In this document: positions 1 to 9,247 of the stretch, piece after piece | Position numbering within the stretch: position 1 is the stretch's first letter | Layout: the number at the start of each line of letters is the position of its first letter | The notes under the pieces: model-generated | Databases searched by the model: none | What the model was told of the DNA's origin: nothing | Seen by the model: only the letters and a program-made list of their open reading frames with translations | Program-made: the position numbers and the translations under genes | DNA from: Acrocarpospora macrocephala | GTDB taxonomy: Bacteria > Actinomycetota > Actinomycetes > Streptosporangiales > Streptosporangiaceae | Assembly (NCBI RefSeq): GCF_009687865.1 | Contig: NZ_BLAE01000003.1 | Coordinates: forward strand, 142,364-206,363 | Length of the DNA: 64,000 bases | Direction of reading: 5' to 3'

Positions 1-154
1 CGTGCCGTTGATGCCGGGTGACGTCATCTTCACCGGTACGCCGGCCGGTGTCGGCGGTGCCCGCACACCCGCCGTCTTCCTCCAGGCCGGCGACGTGGTG
101 GAGACGACCATCGAGGGCATCGGCAGCCTGCGTCAGACGTGCGTCGCCCCCTAG
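1..154 (+). CDS. Fumarylacetoacetate hydrolase family protein, 3' end only
   Basis: The window begins inside this gene; about 50 C-terminal residues are visible, ending at TAG 152-154. The stretch [13 protein letters not shown] is the characteristic C-terminal signature of the FAH/2-hydroxyhepta-2,4-diene-1,7-dioate isomerase fold, followed by a '[12 protein letters not shown]' strand that is also typical. Family members hydrolyse C-C bonds of ring-cleavage products or isomerise or decarboxylate them. Its position just upstream of an extradiol dioxygenase fits a meta-cleavage pathway. The substrate cannot be judged from this fragment, and the catalytic glutamates and metal ligands lie outside the window. 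Confidence 0.85.
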   Translation, partial: VPLMPGDVIFTGTPAGVGGARTPAVFLQAGDVVETTIEGIGSLRQTCVAP

Positions 155-180
155 CTTCCCGAACCACAAAAGGATCTCTC

Positions 181-1122
181 ATGCCGCTGCACCGGCTCAC
201 TAGGATCACGATGGGCGTGCCGGACGTCCGGAGTACCGCCGCGTACTACGGGGACTTCGGCCTGACGCGGGTCACCGCGACCGGCGGTACGCCGGACGTC
301 GAACGGTTCAGCACCGTCGACGGCGGCGAGCAACTGGCCATCACCTATGCTCCCTGCCGCAGGTTGCTCGACCTCGGGGTAGGCGCCGACGACTCGGACG
401 ACCTCGACCGCGTGGCGCGGGCAATGGCGCGGTTAGAGGTCGAGACTGTGCGCTCCGCGACAGCGGTGGAGGCAGTCGACCCCGGTACCCACGTACGGGT
501 GCGGGTGGAGATCGCCCCACGCGTTGAGTCCAGGCCGACCCCCGCTCCGGTCTACAACACGCCGGGCGTGATCGCCCGCGAGAACGCGCGCGCCGATGCC
601 GTCACACGCGGGACCAGAGTCAGGCCGCGCAAGCTGGGGCACGTCGTTCTCGGGTCGGCCGACCAGGAGGCCACGCAGCGATTCTTCACCGAGGGCGTCG
701 GCTTCAAAGTAAGCGACACCGTCAAGGACCTCGCCGCGTTCATGCGTTGCTCGACCGACCACCACAACCTCCTGGTGCAGCGTGCGCCCGTCACCTTCCT
801 GCACCACACGTCATGGCAGGTCGACGATGTCGACGAGGTCGGACGTGGCGCCGCGGAGATGCTCGAGGCGGACCCGGGACGACACGTGTGGGGACTCGGC
901 CGGCACGCCATCGGCTCGAATTTCTTCTGGTACCTCAAGGACCCGGCCGGGAACTTCTCCGAGTACTACGCCGACATCGACTGCATCGTCGACGACGCCC
1001 TGTGGACGCCGGGCGTGTGGGAGGGCGCCCGGTCGCTGTATCAGTGGGGTCCGCCCCCGCCGCCGTCGTTCCTCGCGCCCGAGGACCTCGCTGGTCTGAT
1101 GACCGGATCGCACTCGTCATGA
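181..1122 (+). CDS. Type I extradiol dioxygenase (VOC fold, BphC-like)
   Basis: A 313-residue protein with two VOC modules. The C-terminal module carries the metal-ligand pattern of type I extradiol dioxygenases: a His in KLGHVVLGS, a His in TFLHHTSWQVDD and a Glu in GNFSEYYAD, with the characteristic GRHAIGSNFFWYLKDPAGN segment between them. Such Fe(II) or Mn(II) enzymes cleave catechols next to the hydroxyls. I chose ATG 181 over the in-frame ATG 139 because 139 overlaps the preceding gene and an AAAGGAT ribosome site precedes 181. The stop overlaps the next start (ATGA), so the two genes are translationally coupled. The N-terminal module is divergent and probably structural. The ring substrate is unknown. 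Confidence 0.85.
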   Translation: MPLHRLTRITMGVPDVRSTAAYYGDFGLTRVTATGGTPDVERFSTVDGGEQLAITYAPCRRLLDLGVGADDSDDLDRVARAMARLEVETVRSATAVEAVDPGTHVRVRVEIAPRVESRPTPAPVYNTPGVIARENARADAVTRGTRVRPRKLGHVVLGSADQEATQRFFTEGVGFKVSDTVKDLAAFMRCSTDHHNLLVQRAPVTFLHHTSWQVDDVDEVGRGAAEMLEADPGRHVWGLGRHAIGSNFFWYLKDPAGNFSEYYADIDCIVDDALWTPGVWEGARSLYQWGPPPPPSFLAPEDLAGLMTGSHSS

Positions 1123-3131
1123 CGGCGGCCTCCGACCGGCCAGGGGCTTCAGGGCCCGGCGCTCCGATCGGAGCCGGCTCCGCCATGGGCCGGTTCGCCG
1201 CTCGCGTCGCGAGTCGACACGGCGTGGACGTGTCGGACTACGGACTGCTGCACGCCTGGTCGGTCGCCCATCCCGGGACGTTTTGGGGCGAGGTGTGGGA
1301 CTTCTTCGAGGTGATCTCGTCCCGGCCGTACGACACCGTCCTGGAGGAGCCCCGCATGCCCGGGGCACGCTGGTTCACCGGCGCACGCCTGAACTATGTC
1401 GACCAGGTGCTGCGGCACGTCGGCCGCCTGGACACGCCGGCCGTAGTAGTAATCGCCGAAGACGGCACGCGCCGCGAGGTCCGCTGGGACGAGCTCGGTG
1501 AACGTGTCGCCGCCTTCGCGGCGACGCTGCGGGACGCGGGTGTCGAGCCCGGCGACCGTGTGGTCGGCTACCTGCCGAACGCCGACGAGGCGATCGTCGC
1601 CTTCCTCGGGACGGCTGCGGTCGGGGCGGTGTGGGCGTGCTGCGCACCTGACTACGGGGCATCGGCCGCGAGCGACCGGCTCGCACAGCTCGAGCCCGCC
1701 GTGCTGGTCGGCGCGACCGCATACTCGTTCGGCGGCGTGCTCCGCGACCGCCGGGACGTCCTTACCGAGCTGGTCGACCGGCTCGACCCCCGCCTCGTCG
1801 TGACGGTCACGCGTGGCGGCCTGGAGGTCGAGCCCGCGGACCAGCCTGCCGGTACCCGGTTCGTCACCTGGTCCGACGCCGTGGCGACGGCCGGCATCGA
1901 CACCTTTCGCACCGAGCAGGTCGCGCCCGACCATCCGTTGTGGGTGCTGTTCTCGTCAGGCACGACGGGCATCCCCAAGGGCATCGTGCACGGCCACGCC
2001 GGTGTCGTCGTCACGCACTTGCTGATGCTCGGCCTGCACCAGGACCTGTCCGCGGGCAGCACCCTGTTCTGGTACACGACGACCAATTGGATGCTGTGGA
2101 ACGTCGTCGTCTCGGCCCTGCTCGCCGGTGTCACGACCGTCGCGTACGAGGGAAGCCCGCTCTTCCCCACGGCGGACCGGCTGTGGGAGATCGCCGAGCG
2201 GGAGCGTGCCACTCAGCTGGGCACGAGTCCGGGACTGCTGCGGGCCGCCGTCGCCGCCGGCTTGCGGCCCGGCGACGACCACGACCTCGCACACCTCACC
2301 CAGATCATGGTGACCGGCGCCCCCGTGGCCGAGTCGCTTTACGACTGGGCCGCCGACGCCGTGTCGCCGGACATCCCGTTGATCTCGACCAGCGGCGGCA
2401 CCGACGTGGTCAGCTCGTTCGTGGGCGGTGCGCCGGGTCTGCCGGTCCACCGCGGCGAGATTCCGGGTCCGCTCCTCGGCGTCGCGGTAGCGGCATTCGA
2501 CGACGCCGGTCGTCCCGTGCGTGACACGGTCGGCGAGCTCGTCGTCACCGTCCCCATGCCGTCCATGCCGCTGGGCTTCTGGCGTGACGTGAACGGGGAG
2601 CGCTACCACGAGGCGTACTTCGCGACCTTTCCCGGCGTATGGCGGCACGGCGACTGGGCGACTCACACCAGCCGCGGCACGTTCGTCGTCCACGGTCGTT
2701 CGGACTCCACGCTCAACCGCAACGGGGTACGGATCGGGTCGGCCGATCTCTACCAGGTGGTCGAAGGCGCGGCCGGCGTCGCGGAGGCGCTCGTGCTGGG
2801 TGTCGAACGCCCGGACGGGAGTTACCGGATGCCGATGTTCCTCGTGCCGCAGGACGGCCATGCCCTCGACACCGAGGCCATCGAGCTGATCAGGCACAAG
2901 CTGCGTACCGAAGGCTCGCCGCGCCACGTTCCCGATGAATTCCATGTGGTGCCCGCCGTTCCGCACACCAAGACCGGCAAGAAGCTGGAGGTGCCGCTCA
3001 AGCGAATCCTCCAGGGCGCCGACCCCAATGAGGTGCTGAGCGCCGGCGCCATCGATCGCCCGGAGCTCGTCCCGTTCTATGTCGATCTCGCCCGCCGGTG
3101 GGCCGACGAGGAGTCGAGCGCCGACCGGTGA
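1119..3131 (+). CDS. aacS: Acetoacetyl-CoA synthetase
   Basis: A 670-residue ANL-superfamily adenylate-forming ligase of the length usual for acetoacetate-CoA ligase (EC 6.2.1.16). The N-terminal half has the acetyl-CoA-synthetase-type lid (FWGEVWDFFEV, GARWFTGARLNYVD). The P-loop signature is FSSGTTGIPKGIVHGH, the Asp/Arg hinge region is RHGDWATH...GRSDSTLNRNGVRIG, and the catalytic Lys is in KTGKKLEVPLKRIL. It activates acetoacetate or a related short keto acid in the cytoplasm. Start ATG 1119 overlaps the preceding stop; an upstream in-frame extension is a shadow of the dioxygenase gene. With a thiolase nearby it would channel keto acids from ring or side-chain degradation into acetyl-CoA. 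Confidence 0.88.
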   Translation: MTAASDRPGASGPGAPIGAGSAMGRFAARVASRHGVDVSDYGLLHAWSVAHPGTFWGEVWDFFEVISSRPYDTVLEEPRMPGARWFTGARLNYVDQVLRHVGRLDTPAVVVIAEDGTRREVRWDELGERVAAFAATLRDAGVEPGDRVVGYLPNADEAIVAFLGTAAVGAVWACCAPDYGASAASDRLAQLEPAVLVGATAYSFGGVLRDRRDVLTELVDRLDPRLVVTVTRGGLEVEPADQPAGTRFVTWSDAVATAGIDTFRTEQVAPDHPLWVLFSSGTTGIPKGIVHGHAGVVVTHLLMLGLHQDLSAGSTLFWYTTTNWMLWNVVVSALLAGVTTVAYEGSPLFPTADRLWEIAERERATQLGTSPGLLRAAVAAGLRPGDDHDLAHLTQIMVTGAPVAESLYDWAADAVSPDIPLISTSGGTDVVSSFVGGAPGLPVHRGEIPGPLLGVAVAAFDDAGRPVRDTVGELVVTVPMPSMPLGFWRDVNGERYHEAYFATFPGVWRHGDWATHTSRGTFVVHGRSDSTLNRNGVRIGSADLYQVVEGAAGVAEALVLGVERPDGSYRMPMFLVPQDGHALDTEAIELIRHKLRTEGSPRHVPDEFHVVPAVPHTKTGKKLEVPLKRILQGADPNEVLSAGAIDRPELVPFYVDLARRWADEESSADR

Positions 3132-3210
3132 TTCGCACAGTCGGGGGACGAAAAACGATCCAAAGAGATTTAGCACGATGTCCCACAGGGACAGCAGAGG
3201 AGCTGAAGAC

Positions 3211-4293
3211 ATGATTCAGCGAGATGTTGAAATCAGTCCCGCGTCGGCGGCCACGGGGCCGAGGCGCAAGGGCGTGACCGCTCGGCTCGCCGCGCTGGCC
3301 GTCATCTCCGTCCTGGCGGTGGGCTGTGGAGCAGGCGAAGGCGCCGACCGTGCGGCCTCATCGGAGGATGGGTCGCTGGTGGTCGGTGTGCGGAACGCAA
3401 CCGTCCCCCAAGCATCCCTGTACTGGGCTGCGGCGAAGGGATACTTCAAGGACGCGGGACTCGACCTCTCCATCAAGGCCGGTGAGGCGGCCCACAGCGC
3501 TCAGCTCGTCGCTGGTCAGGTGGACCTGTCAATGGGCGCACAAGGTGCGCTGTTCGGCGTCATCAACTCCGGCAAGCGCGTCACCGCCATCTACGGTTCG
3601 GATTCGGGCATCTCCGGGTGGGTCGTGACCTCGAGTGACTCGGTCAAGACGCCCACCGACTGCAAGTCGGTCACCACAGCGACTCCTGGCACGGTGCTGT
3701 ACGCGTGGACCAGACAGCTGGAGAAGGTCTACGACGTCAAATGGAAGATCACGCAACTCACCACGGTCCCGGCCATCGCGGCGAACGTCATAGGCGGGCG
3801 TACGGACTGCGCGACCGGAAACGTGTCCTTCTACCAGAGCGGCATCGACAGCGGCAAGCTGCGCGTCCTCCTCGACCCCACGGACAAATCCAGTCTTCCG
3901 CCCGGGTGGCCCGCCCTTGGCGTGGAGGACGTCTTCGGTGGACTTCCGGAGAGGCTGAAAGAGAAGAAGCCGGCCGTGGAGCGTTTCCTGAGGGCGTACG
4001 ACACGGCGCTGTCCGACTACTTGGCGGCCGACTCGAAGGACATCGCTCGAACGCTGATCTCCTACGACCCCCAGTGGGCAGCGGTGGGCTCGGTGGACGT
4101 GCTGGCCGAGGCCGTGGAGAAGTTCAAGCCGCTGCTCAGCCCGGACAAGGGCTACATCTCCGAGGACGTCTGGGCTAGAACCCTGGCCTTCTACCAGACC
4201 GGCGGCTTGGACTTCCTCGCCAGCGACTCGAGCAGGTTCGACTACGCCAGCGCGGTCGACATGTCGTACTACAAAGCGGCGATTGGAGAATGA
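3211..4293 (+). CDS. ABC importer substrate-binding lipoprotein (NMT1/SsuA type)
   Basis: A 360-residue periplasmic-binding-protein-like lipoprotein. A basic N-terminus and hydrophobic stretch (ARLAALAVISVLAVGCGAG) end in a slightly atypical lipobox with lipid-anchor Cys39. The mature part starts LVVGVRNATVPQASLYWAAAKGYFKDAGLDL, then 'LVAGQVDLSMGAQGALFGVINSGK', as in nitrate/sulfonate/taurine/thiamine-precursor binding proteins. ATG 3211 is preceded by AGAGGAG at good spacing; the in-frame ATG 3178 lacks this. The stop overlaps the ATPase start. The ligand is unknown; an aromatic or sulfonated acid is a guess from the neighbouring catabolic genes. Confidence 0.85.
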   Translation: MIQRDVEISPASAATGPRRKGVTARLAALAVISVLAVGCGAGEGADRAASSEDGSLVVGVRNATVPQASLYWAAAKGYFKDAGLDLSIKAGEAAHSAQLVAGQVDLSMGAQGALFGVINSGKRVTAIYGSDSGISGWVVTSSDSVKTPTDCKSVTTATPGTVLYAWTRQLEKVYDVKWKITQLTTVPAIAANVIGGRTDCATGNVSFYQSGIDSGKLRVLLDPTDKSSLPPGWPALGVEDVFGGLPERLKEKKPAVERFLRAYDTALSDYLAADSKDIARTLISYDPQWAAVGSVDVLAEAVEKFKPLLSPDKGYISEDVWARTLAFYQTGGLDFLASDSSRFDYASAVDMSYYKAAIGE

Positions 4294-5171
4294 TGACGCA
4301 TCTGTCGGAGTTCTCGACTCGCCCGGACAGTGAAACCGGGCGCGCCGCCGGCGCCTCTATCGAGTTTCGCAACGTGGGGTACCGCTACCCGAGTGGACTG
4401 CACGCGATCGACGGTCTCGACCTCAGCATCGCCGGTGGGCAGAGCATCGGCATCGTCGGTCCGAGCGGGTGCGGGAAGAGCACGGTGCTGAGCCTCATCG
4501 CGGGTCTTCGGGAAGCGCAGGCCGGCGACATCCTCGTACGCCCGGATCAATCGGGTCGGCATCTCCTCAGCATGGTCTTCCAGAAGGACACCGTGCTGCC
4601 GTGGCTGACCGTGGAACAGAACGTCAAGTTGCACTACAGCTTCAAGAAGGGGTCAGGCGAGCGTCGCCGAGGGCTGTCGCGACGAGCGATCGATCAACGG
4701 ATCCGCGAGCTCATCGCGATGGTGCATCTGGAAGGGTTCGAGAAGGCCTACCCGTACCAGCTCTCCGGCGGGATGCGCAGGCGGGTGGCAGTCCTCACCA
4801 GCGTCGCCGCGTTTCCGCAGATCCTGCTGCTCGACGAGCCCTTCTCGGCGATCGATGAGCCGAGCCGGGTGGCCATCCATCAGGACGTGTTCGACATCGT
4901 CAGGGAACTGGGCATCACCACCGTCCTGGTGACGCACGACCTCGCCGAGGCCGCGAGCATGTGCGACCAGGTGTACATCATGGGACCCCGGCCCACCTCC
5001 GTATTCAGCAAGCACGAGATTCCCTTCGGACCGGAGCGCGACATGATGACGCTCCGCGAGAGCGCCGACTTCCTTGATCTCTACAGCCGGCTCTGGCGGG
5101 ATCTCCACCTTCAGATCGACGCGTCACACGAGAGTGAGTCGACTCGGGACGACGCCGAGGGGAGCCACTGA
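4290..5171 (+). CDS. ABC importer ATPase (SsuB/TauB family)
   Basis: A 293-residue nucleotide-binding subunit. It has Walker A GPSGCGKST, Q-loop VFQKDTVLPW, signature LSGGMRRR, Walker B ILLLDEPFSAIDE and switch His VTHDLAEA. The signature has M in place of the usual LSGGQ glutamine, as is common in this family. ATGATG at the start overlaps the stop of the binding protein, and the gene ends one base into the permease start, so the three form a single importer operon. A roughly 25-residue charged tail follows the core fold. Confidence 0.92.
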   Translation: MMTHLSEFSTRPDSETGRAAGASIEFRNVGYRYPSGLHAIDGLDLSIAGGQSIGIVGPSGCGKSTVLSLIAGLREAQAGDILVRPDQSGRHLLSMVFQKDTVLPWLTVEQNVKLHYSFKKGSGERRRGLSRRAIDQRIRELIAMVHLEGFEKAYPYQLSGGMRRRVAVLTSVAAFPQILLLDEPFSAIDEPSRVAIHQDVFDIVRELGITTVLVTHDLAEAASMCDQVYIMGPRPTSVFSKHEIPFGPERDMMTLRESADFLDLYSRLWRDLHLQIDASHESESTRDDAEGSH

Positions 5172-6055
5172 TGGCGACCAACACGTTCTCCGAGGCGAGC
5201 CCCAAGGAATTCCCGGTCGTGAACCCGAGCGCCACGGGCACCGGACGTATCCGGATGAACAGCCGGTCACGCGTGGTCGTCACCGCGACGCAGGCACTGG
5301 TCGCGGTCGTCGTCCTGCTCGCGTGGGAGTTCGTTCCCCAGATCGGCAGCCTGTCGCAGTGGAAGCTCCTCGACCCGTACTTCATCAGTTCGCCGTCTCG
5401 CGTCGGCGCGACCTTGATGAACCTGCTGTTGGGGCGCGAGGGCGTACCCGCGGTCTGGGGGTACCTGGGGCCGACCTTTCTCGCCTCGATCATCGGCCTC
5501 GTGATCGCGATGATCGTCGGAGGCCTGATGGGCCTGCTGCTGGGCAGCTTCGAGTTCGCGGGAGCGGTGTTCCGCCCGTTCGTGGTCGCTCTGAACGCGG
5601 TGCCGCGGATCGCGTTGATCCCCATCGTGGTCGTGCTCTTCGGCAGCGGACTCCAGAGCTCCGTCGTGATCGCCTTCATGGTGGTCTTCTTCGTGGCTCT
5701 GTTCAATGCCTATGAGGGCGCCAGAACTGTCGAGGCGCATGTGCGGCACAATGTCCGCCTGCTCGGTGCCTCCGGGTGGGATCTCATGTGGCGAGTTCGA
5801 TTCCCCTACTCGCTGGCCTGGACGCTCTCGAGCCTTCCCGTCGCCGTCAGTTTCGCGATCGTCTCGGTGGTCACCGGCGAGATCCTCACGGGCGTGTCGG
5901 GGATGGGTCTGCTGATCACAGCCGCCACGAACGCGGCCGACACCAGCATGACGTTTGCCGTGATCATCGTCCTGTCAGTCTGTGCCTTGCTGATGCTCTG
6001 GATCGCGGACGCGTTCAAGCGCCGGGTGCTGCATTGGTGGATTCAGTCGGAGTGA
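5171..6055 (+). CDS. ABC importer permease (SsuC/TauC family)
   Basis: A 294-residue integral membrane protein with about six transmembrane helices (first near residues 35-55) and the BPD_transp_1 coupling segment 'EAHVRHNVRLLGASGWDLMWRVRFPYSLAWTLSSLPVAV', which includes the EAA-like loop that contacts the ATPase. The N-terminal 30 residues are polar and cytoplasmic. It overlaps the ATPase stop by one base and completes the importer. Confidence 0.9.
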   Translation: MATNTFSEASPKEFPVVNPSATGTGRIRMNSRSRVVVTATQALVAVVVLLAWEFVPQIGSLSQWKLLDPYFISSPSRVGATLMNLLLGREGVPAVWGYLGPTFLASIIGLVIAMIVGGLMGLLLGSFEFAGAVFRPFVVALNAVPRIALIPIVVVLFGSGLQSSVVIAFMVVFFVALFNAYEGARTVEAHVRHNVRLLGASGWDLMWRVRFPYSLAWTLSSLPVAVSFAIVSVVTGEILTGVSGMGLLITAATNAADTSMTFAVIIVLSVCALLMLWIADAFKRRVLHWWIQSE

Positions 6056-6111
6056 CGGCGAGTCTTCGCGTCGGCACGTACTCGATTCGACTGGATCCAG
6101 GGAGTTCCGAA

Positions 6112-7113
6112 GTGGCCAATCTCGCTCAGGTCGCGCTGTGCACCGCTGATCTGCCTCGTACTATCCGGACGTTCGTGGACGTGCTCGGCTTCCGCAATGC
6201 GGGCGGGCGACCGCGCTGGGGCGAGTACGCCTCGCGCGTCCATGAGCTCCCGACCGGAGATGACACATACGTCATGATGTGGTGGCTCGTCGGGCGGCAG
6301 GAGTTCGTGCAGATCGAGCTGTTCCACCACACGAGCCCCGCCCAACGACCGAGGCGTCCGGGCTGGAGACCCTCCGATCTCGGCTGGGTCCGGTTCGGAG
6401 TCACCGTTCCTGACTTCGACCTCACGATGCGGCGGTTGCACGGTGCGGGTCTTACCACGATGACCAGTCCGGTAGACGTCGACGGACGTCGTCGCGTGTG
6501 CGTTCGAGAGCCTGGCGCGGACGCCATCGTCGAGATCATGGAGGAGACGGTTGGGTCCCACGCTCCGGCGCTTGCGTATGTGGCGGCGTCCGTATCCGAT
6601 CTTGAGGGTGCGCGCCGATACTTCGGCGAGGTCTTCGGCTTCCCCGAGATTCAGTCAGACGCTATCCACAGACCCGAGCACGAGGCCATGTGGGGGCTCG
6701 ACGGCGCGCGACGGGCATGTGCCGTCTTCCGTGCCGGCGACGTACTGCTCGAGGTGATGCACTATGAGACGCCACGACCGAAGGCGCCGGCGGCGGATGC
6801 GCTGCTGAGTGACCAGGGCATCATGAATGTCGCTATCGGGCACCGGGATCGTGCGGAGATGCTCGATGCTCTCGCGGCCGCTGAGTCCCTTGGCGCTTCC
6901 ACCACCACTGACCCGCCGCCTGTGTCGGGTGCCACCTACCTGCGGATCTCTGACCGGCTCTCCGTCGAGCTGCTCCTCGTGCCTCCGGATCTCGACGGGG
7001 CGTACGGCTTCAGCCCACAGGACTTGGCGCCCCCGGGAAGTGCTTTCGCCCCCGAGGTGGCCGCCAGCTTGATGGCACGTGACAGCGACCGGCCTCGCCG
7101 AGACCGTGAGTAG
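6112..7113 (+). CDS. Double-VOC-domain protein (paralogue 1)
   Basis: A 333-residue protein with two glyoxalase/dioxygenase (VOC) modules, roughly residues 1-145 and 155-300. It is a clear paralogue of the gene at 10067: both begin QVAxCTAxxPRTIRT and share WxxGRQEFVxIELFHH, GWRPSDLGWVR and HRPEHEAxWGLxGARR. The paralogue's start fixes this one at GTG 6112, with GGAG eight bases upstream; the longer open frame to 5776 is a shadow of the permease. The first-strand His of many VOC enzymes is replaced by Gln and Tyr, so a standard extradiol reaction is doubtful. An isomerase or lyase role in the local catabolic pathway is possible. The end overlaps the MFS gene. Confidence 0.75.
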   Translation: MANLAQVALCTADLPRTIRTFVDVLGFRNAGGRPRWGEYASRVHELPTGDDTYVMMWWLVGRQEFVQIELFHHTSPAQRPRRPGWRPSDLGWVRFGVTVPDFDLTMRRLHGAGLTTMTSPVDVDGRRRVCVREPGADAIVEIMEETVGSHAPALAYVAASVSDLEGARRYFGEVFGFPEIQSDAIHRPEHEAMWGLDGARRACAVFRAGDVLLEVMHYETPRPKAPAADALLSDQGIMNVAIGHRDRAEMLDALAAAESLGASTTTDPPPVSGATYLRISDRLSVELLLVPPDLDGAYGFSPQDLAPPGSAFAPEVAASLMARDSDRPRRDRE

Positions 7114-8377
7114 GAAATGGTCGTTGCCGGTAGCTCCTGTCGTCCTCGTGGCAGTCTTCCTCACGCCCCTGAGCGTGGCCGGTACCGCGATCGCACTACC
7201 GGCGATCGCTCGGGACCTCGGCTCCGATCAGCTCGGTCTGCAGTGGGCGGTGAACGGGTTCAACTTCGCGTTCGCGGTCTTCACGATTGCCGCGGGAGTG
7301 TTCGCCGACCGGTTCGGATACCGGCTCACCTTCGTGATCGGCCTGGTGGTCGTGCTCGCGTCGTCGACCGTCAGCGGGTTGGCGCCGACGTTGCTGGTCC
7401 TCGACGTCGGCCGCTTCCTCGGTGGGGTGGGAAGTGCGGGGATCATCGCTGGAGGATCGGCCGCGATGTCGCACGCCTACCCGAGCGGCCCAGCCCGGGC
7501 GCGGACGTTCGCGCTGTTCGGCACGACCGTGGGGATCGGACTGGCCCTCGGCCCCAGCATCATGGGAGGTCTGGTAGCGGGCGTCGGATGGCGTGGCGTC
7601 TACGCGGTCCTCGGCCTGGCGGCACTGGTCGTCCTTGTCGTGAGTGCGGCCCTTCCGCGCGCCCACCCGCAGCGCGAGCCGCATCAGACGGCCATGGACT
7701 TCACGCTGCTGCGCAATCGCCGATTCCTTGCCTTCTGCTTGGTTCCGCTGGCGCCGGCGGTGGGCTACGTCACTATCCTCACCTACTTGCCGGTGGCGAC
7801 GGCGGCGATGTTCGGTATGACCGCGGCGGACGCAGGGACGTTCATGCTCCCGATGACGATCCCGGTGTTCGTCGGTCCCCTGCTCGCCGCCCACCTGGTG
7901 CGTCGCGTGCGGTGGATCCGCCCCGAGACGATCATCTACGCCTCGCTCGCAGCCCTGATCATCGGAGACCTCGGCATGCTGCTGCTGTCCCCAGGCGTTG
8001 CGCTCGCCTGGCTGATCATGCCGTTGGCTCTCGTCGGCTTCGGCTACGGGTTCCCCATGGGGTTGATCGACGGTGAAGCGATCTCCTCCGTTCCCGTTCG
8101 CAGCAGTGGCACCGCCGTCGGCGTGCTCAACTTCCTCCGCACGGGCTCGGCGGCCATCGCCGTCGGCGGGTACGGCATGGTGATGGCCGCGCTCATCAGC
8201 TACTCACTCCCCCCGGCCACGGCTGCCCGGGTCGCCGCGGGCGGGGTCGGGCACGCTGACGTCTACGCCGCGGCGTTCCGCACGACCCTGATCGCGATGG
8301 CCCTCGTCGTGGCCGTGCTCTGCCTCATCATCGTCTGGCTCCATCGCACGGCGGCCGCCGGCCGACGAGCGGAGTAG
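7079..8377 (+). CDS. MFS transporter
   Basis: A 432-residue major facilitator with about 12 membrane helices. Motif A appears as GVFADRFGYRLT between helices 2 and 3, and the N-terminal half (TAIALPAIARDLGSDQLGLQWAVNGFNFAFAV) resembles the DHA2/EmrB drug-proton antiporter group, though the length is nearer the 12-helix families. GTG 7079 overlaps the preceding gene by 35 bases; GTG 7106 is an alternative start just before hydrophobic sequence begins. It lies inside the catabolic gene run, so it may import a pathway substrate or export a by-product; the direction cannot be told. Confidence 0.8.
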   Translation: MTATGLAETVSRKWSLPVAPVVLVAVFLTPLSVAGTAIALPAIARDLGSDQLGLQWAVNGFNFAFAVFTIAAGVFADRFGYRLTFVIGLVVVLASSTVSGLAPTLLVLDVGRFLGGVGSAGIIAGGSAAMSHAYPSGPARARTFALFGTTVGIGLALGPSIMGGLVAGVGWRGVYAVLGLAALVVLVVSAALPRAHPQREPHQTAMDFTLLRNRRFLAFCLVPLAPAVGYVTILTYLPVATAAMFGMTAADAGTFMLPMTIPVFVGPLLAAHLVRRVRWIRPETIIYASLAALIIGDLGMLLLSPGVALAWLIMPLALVGFGYGFPMGLIDGEAISSVPVRSSGTAVGVLNFLRTGSAAIAVGGYGMVMAALISYSLPPATAARVAAGGVGHADVYAAAFRTTLIAMALVVAVLCLIIVWLHRTAAAGRRAE

Positions 8378-8428
8378 GAGAGAAGTTCAGTGACCCACAC
8401 GCTCGGCATCCACGGAGGAGAAGACGTT

Positions 8429-9196
8429 GTGAGCAAAACCAACGCGAAGGTGTTCATCGTCACCGGTGGGCTTGGCGGGATCGGCAGCTCGACCGCGCGC
8501 TTGCTCACCGAGTCCGGGGCGCACGTCGTCCTGACGGATGTGGTCGAAACGGGCGGCGCCGCCTTCGCCGCGGAGCTCTCCGCTGGCGGGCCCGAGGCGT
8601 TCTTCGTCCAAGCCGACCTCGCCGAGGAGGACGAGGTGCGCGCGCTCGTCGAAAGCACGGTCGAGCGTTTCGGGCGGCTGGACGGCGCGTTCAACAACGC
8701 GGGAGTGGCACAGAACGAGAAACCGCTCGTCGATCTGACCACTGACGATTTCCTCCGGGTGATGCGCGTCAACGTGCTCGGGACGTTCCATTGCCTGAAG
8801 CATCAGATGCGGGCGATGGCAGGCGGCGGGTCCATCGTGAACACCTCCTCCGGGCTCGGTGTGATGGCGTTGCCGAACCGAGCGGAGTACATCGCCTCGA
8901 AGCATGCCGTGTGCGGATTGACACGTGCCGCCGCAGTCGAGGGCGGGCCGCTCGGCATTCGGGTGAACGCGATCCTCCCGGGCTCGATACGCACGCCGAT
9001 GGCCGAGGCCGTCTTCGGGTCGACGGAGTCCGCGGCGTACGTCGAGCGGGCGGCCAGCCTCCATCTGCTGGGCCGGCCAGGCGAATCGGTGGAGATCGGC
9101 CATGCGGCGCGATGGCTGCTGTCCGACGAGGCGTCCTTCGTCACGGGTGCGCTGATTCCCGTCGAGGGCGGCCTGACCGCGGGGCGGAGGTTGTGA
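8429..9196 (+). CDS. Short-chain dehydrogenase/reductase
   Basis: A 255-residue classical SDR. It has the nucleotide motif TGGLGGIG, NNAG in FNNAGVAQN, catalytic Ser in VNTSSGLG and the YxxxK pair in YIASKHAV. The acidic residue after strand 2 (LTDVV) favours NAD(H). I start it at GTG 8429 because GGAGGAG lies nine bases upstream; the GTG at 8390 would add 13 residues without family support. It probably oxidises an alcohol intermediate in the surrounding catabolic pathway. Confidence 0.85.
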   Translation: MSKTNAKVFIVTGGLGGIGSSTARLLTESGAHVVLTDVVETGGAAFAAELSAGGPEAFFVQADLAEEDEVRALVESTVERFGRLDGAFNNAGVAQNEKPLVDLTTDDFLRVMRVNVLGTFHCLKHQMRAMAGGGSIVNTSSGLGVMALPNRAEYIASKHAVCGLTRAAAVEGGPLGIRVNAILPGSIRTPMAEAVFGSTESAAYVERAASLHLLGRPGESVEIGHAARWLLSDEASFVTGALIPVEGGLTAGRRL

Positions 9197-9247
9197 ACAC
9201 CGAATGACCCGCATCACCACCACCCGCACAGTTATCGGAAGGTGATC

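Noticed and set aside
747..1118. Long upstream extension of the acetoacetyl-CoA synthetase frame.
   Set aside because: It is Arg/Pro-rich shadow sequence of the overlapping dioxygenase gene; the family N-terminus begins after ATG 1119.
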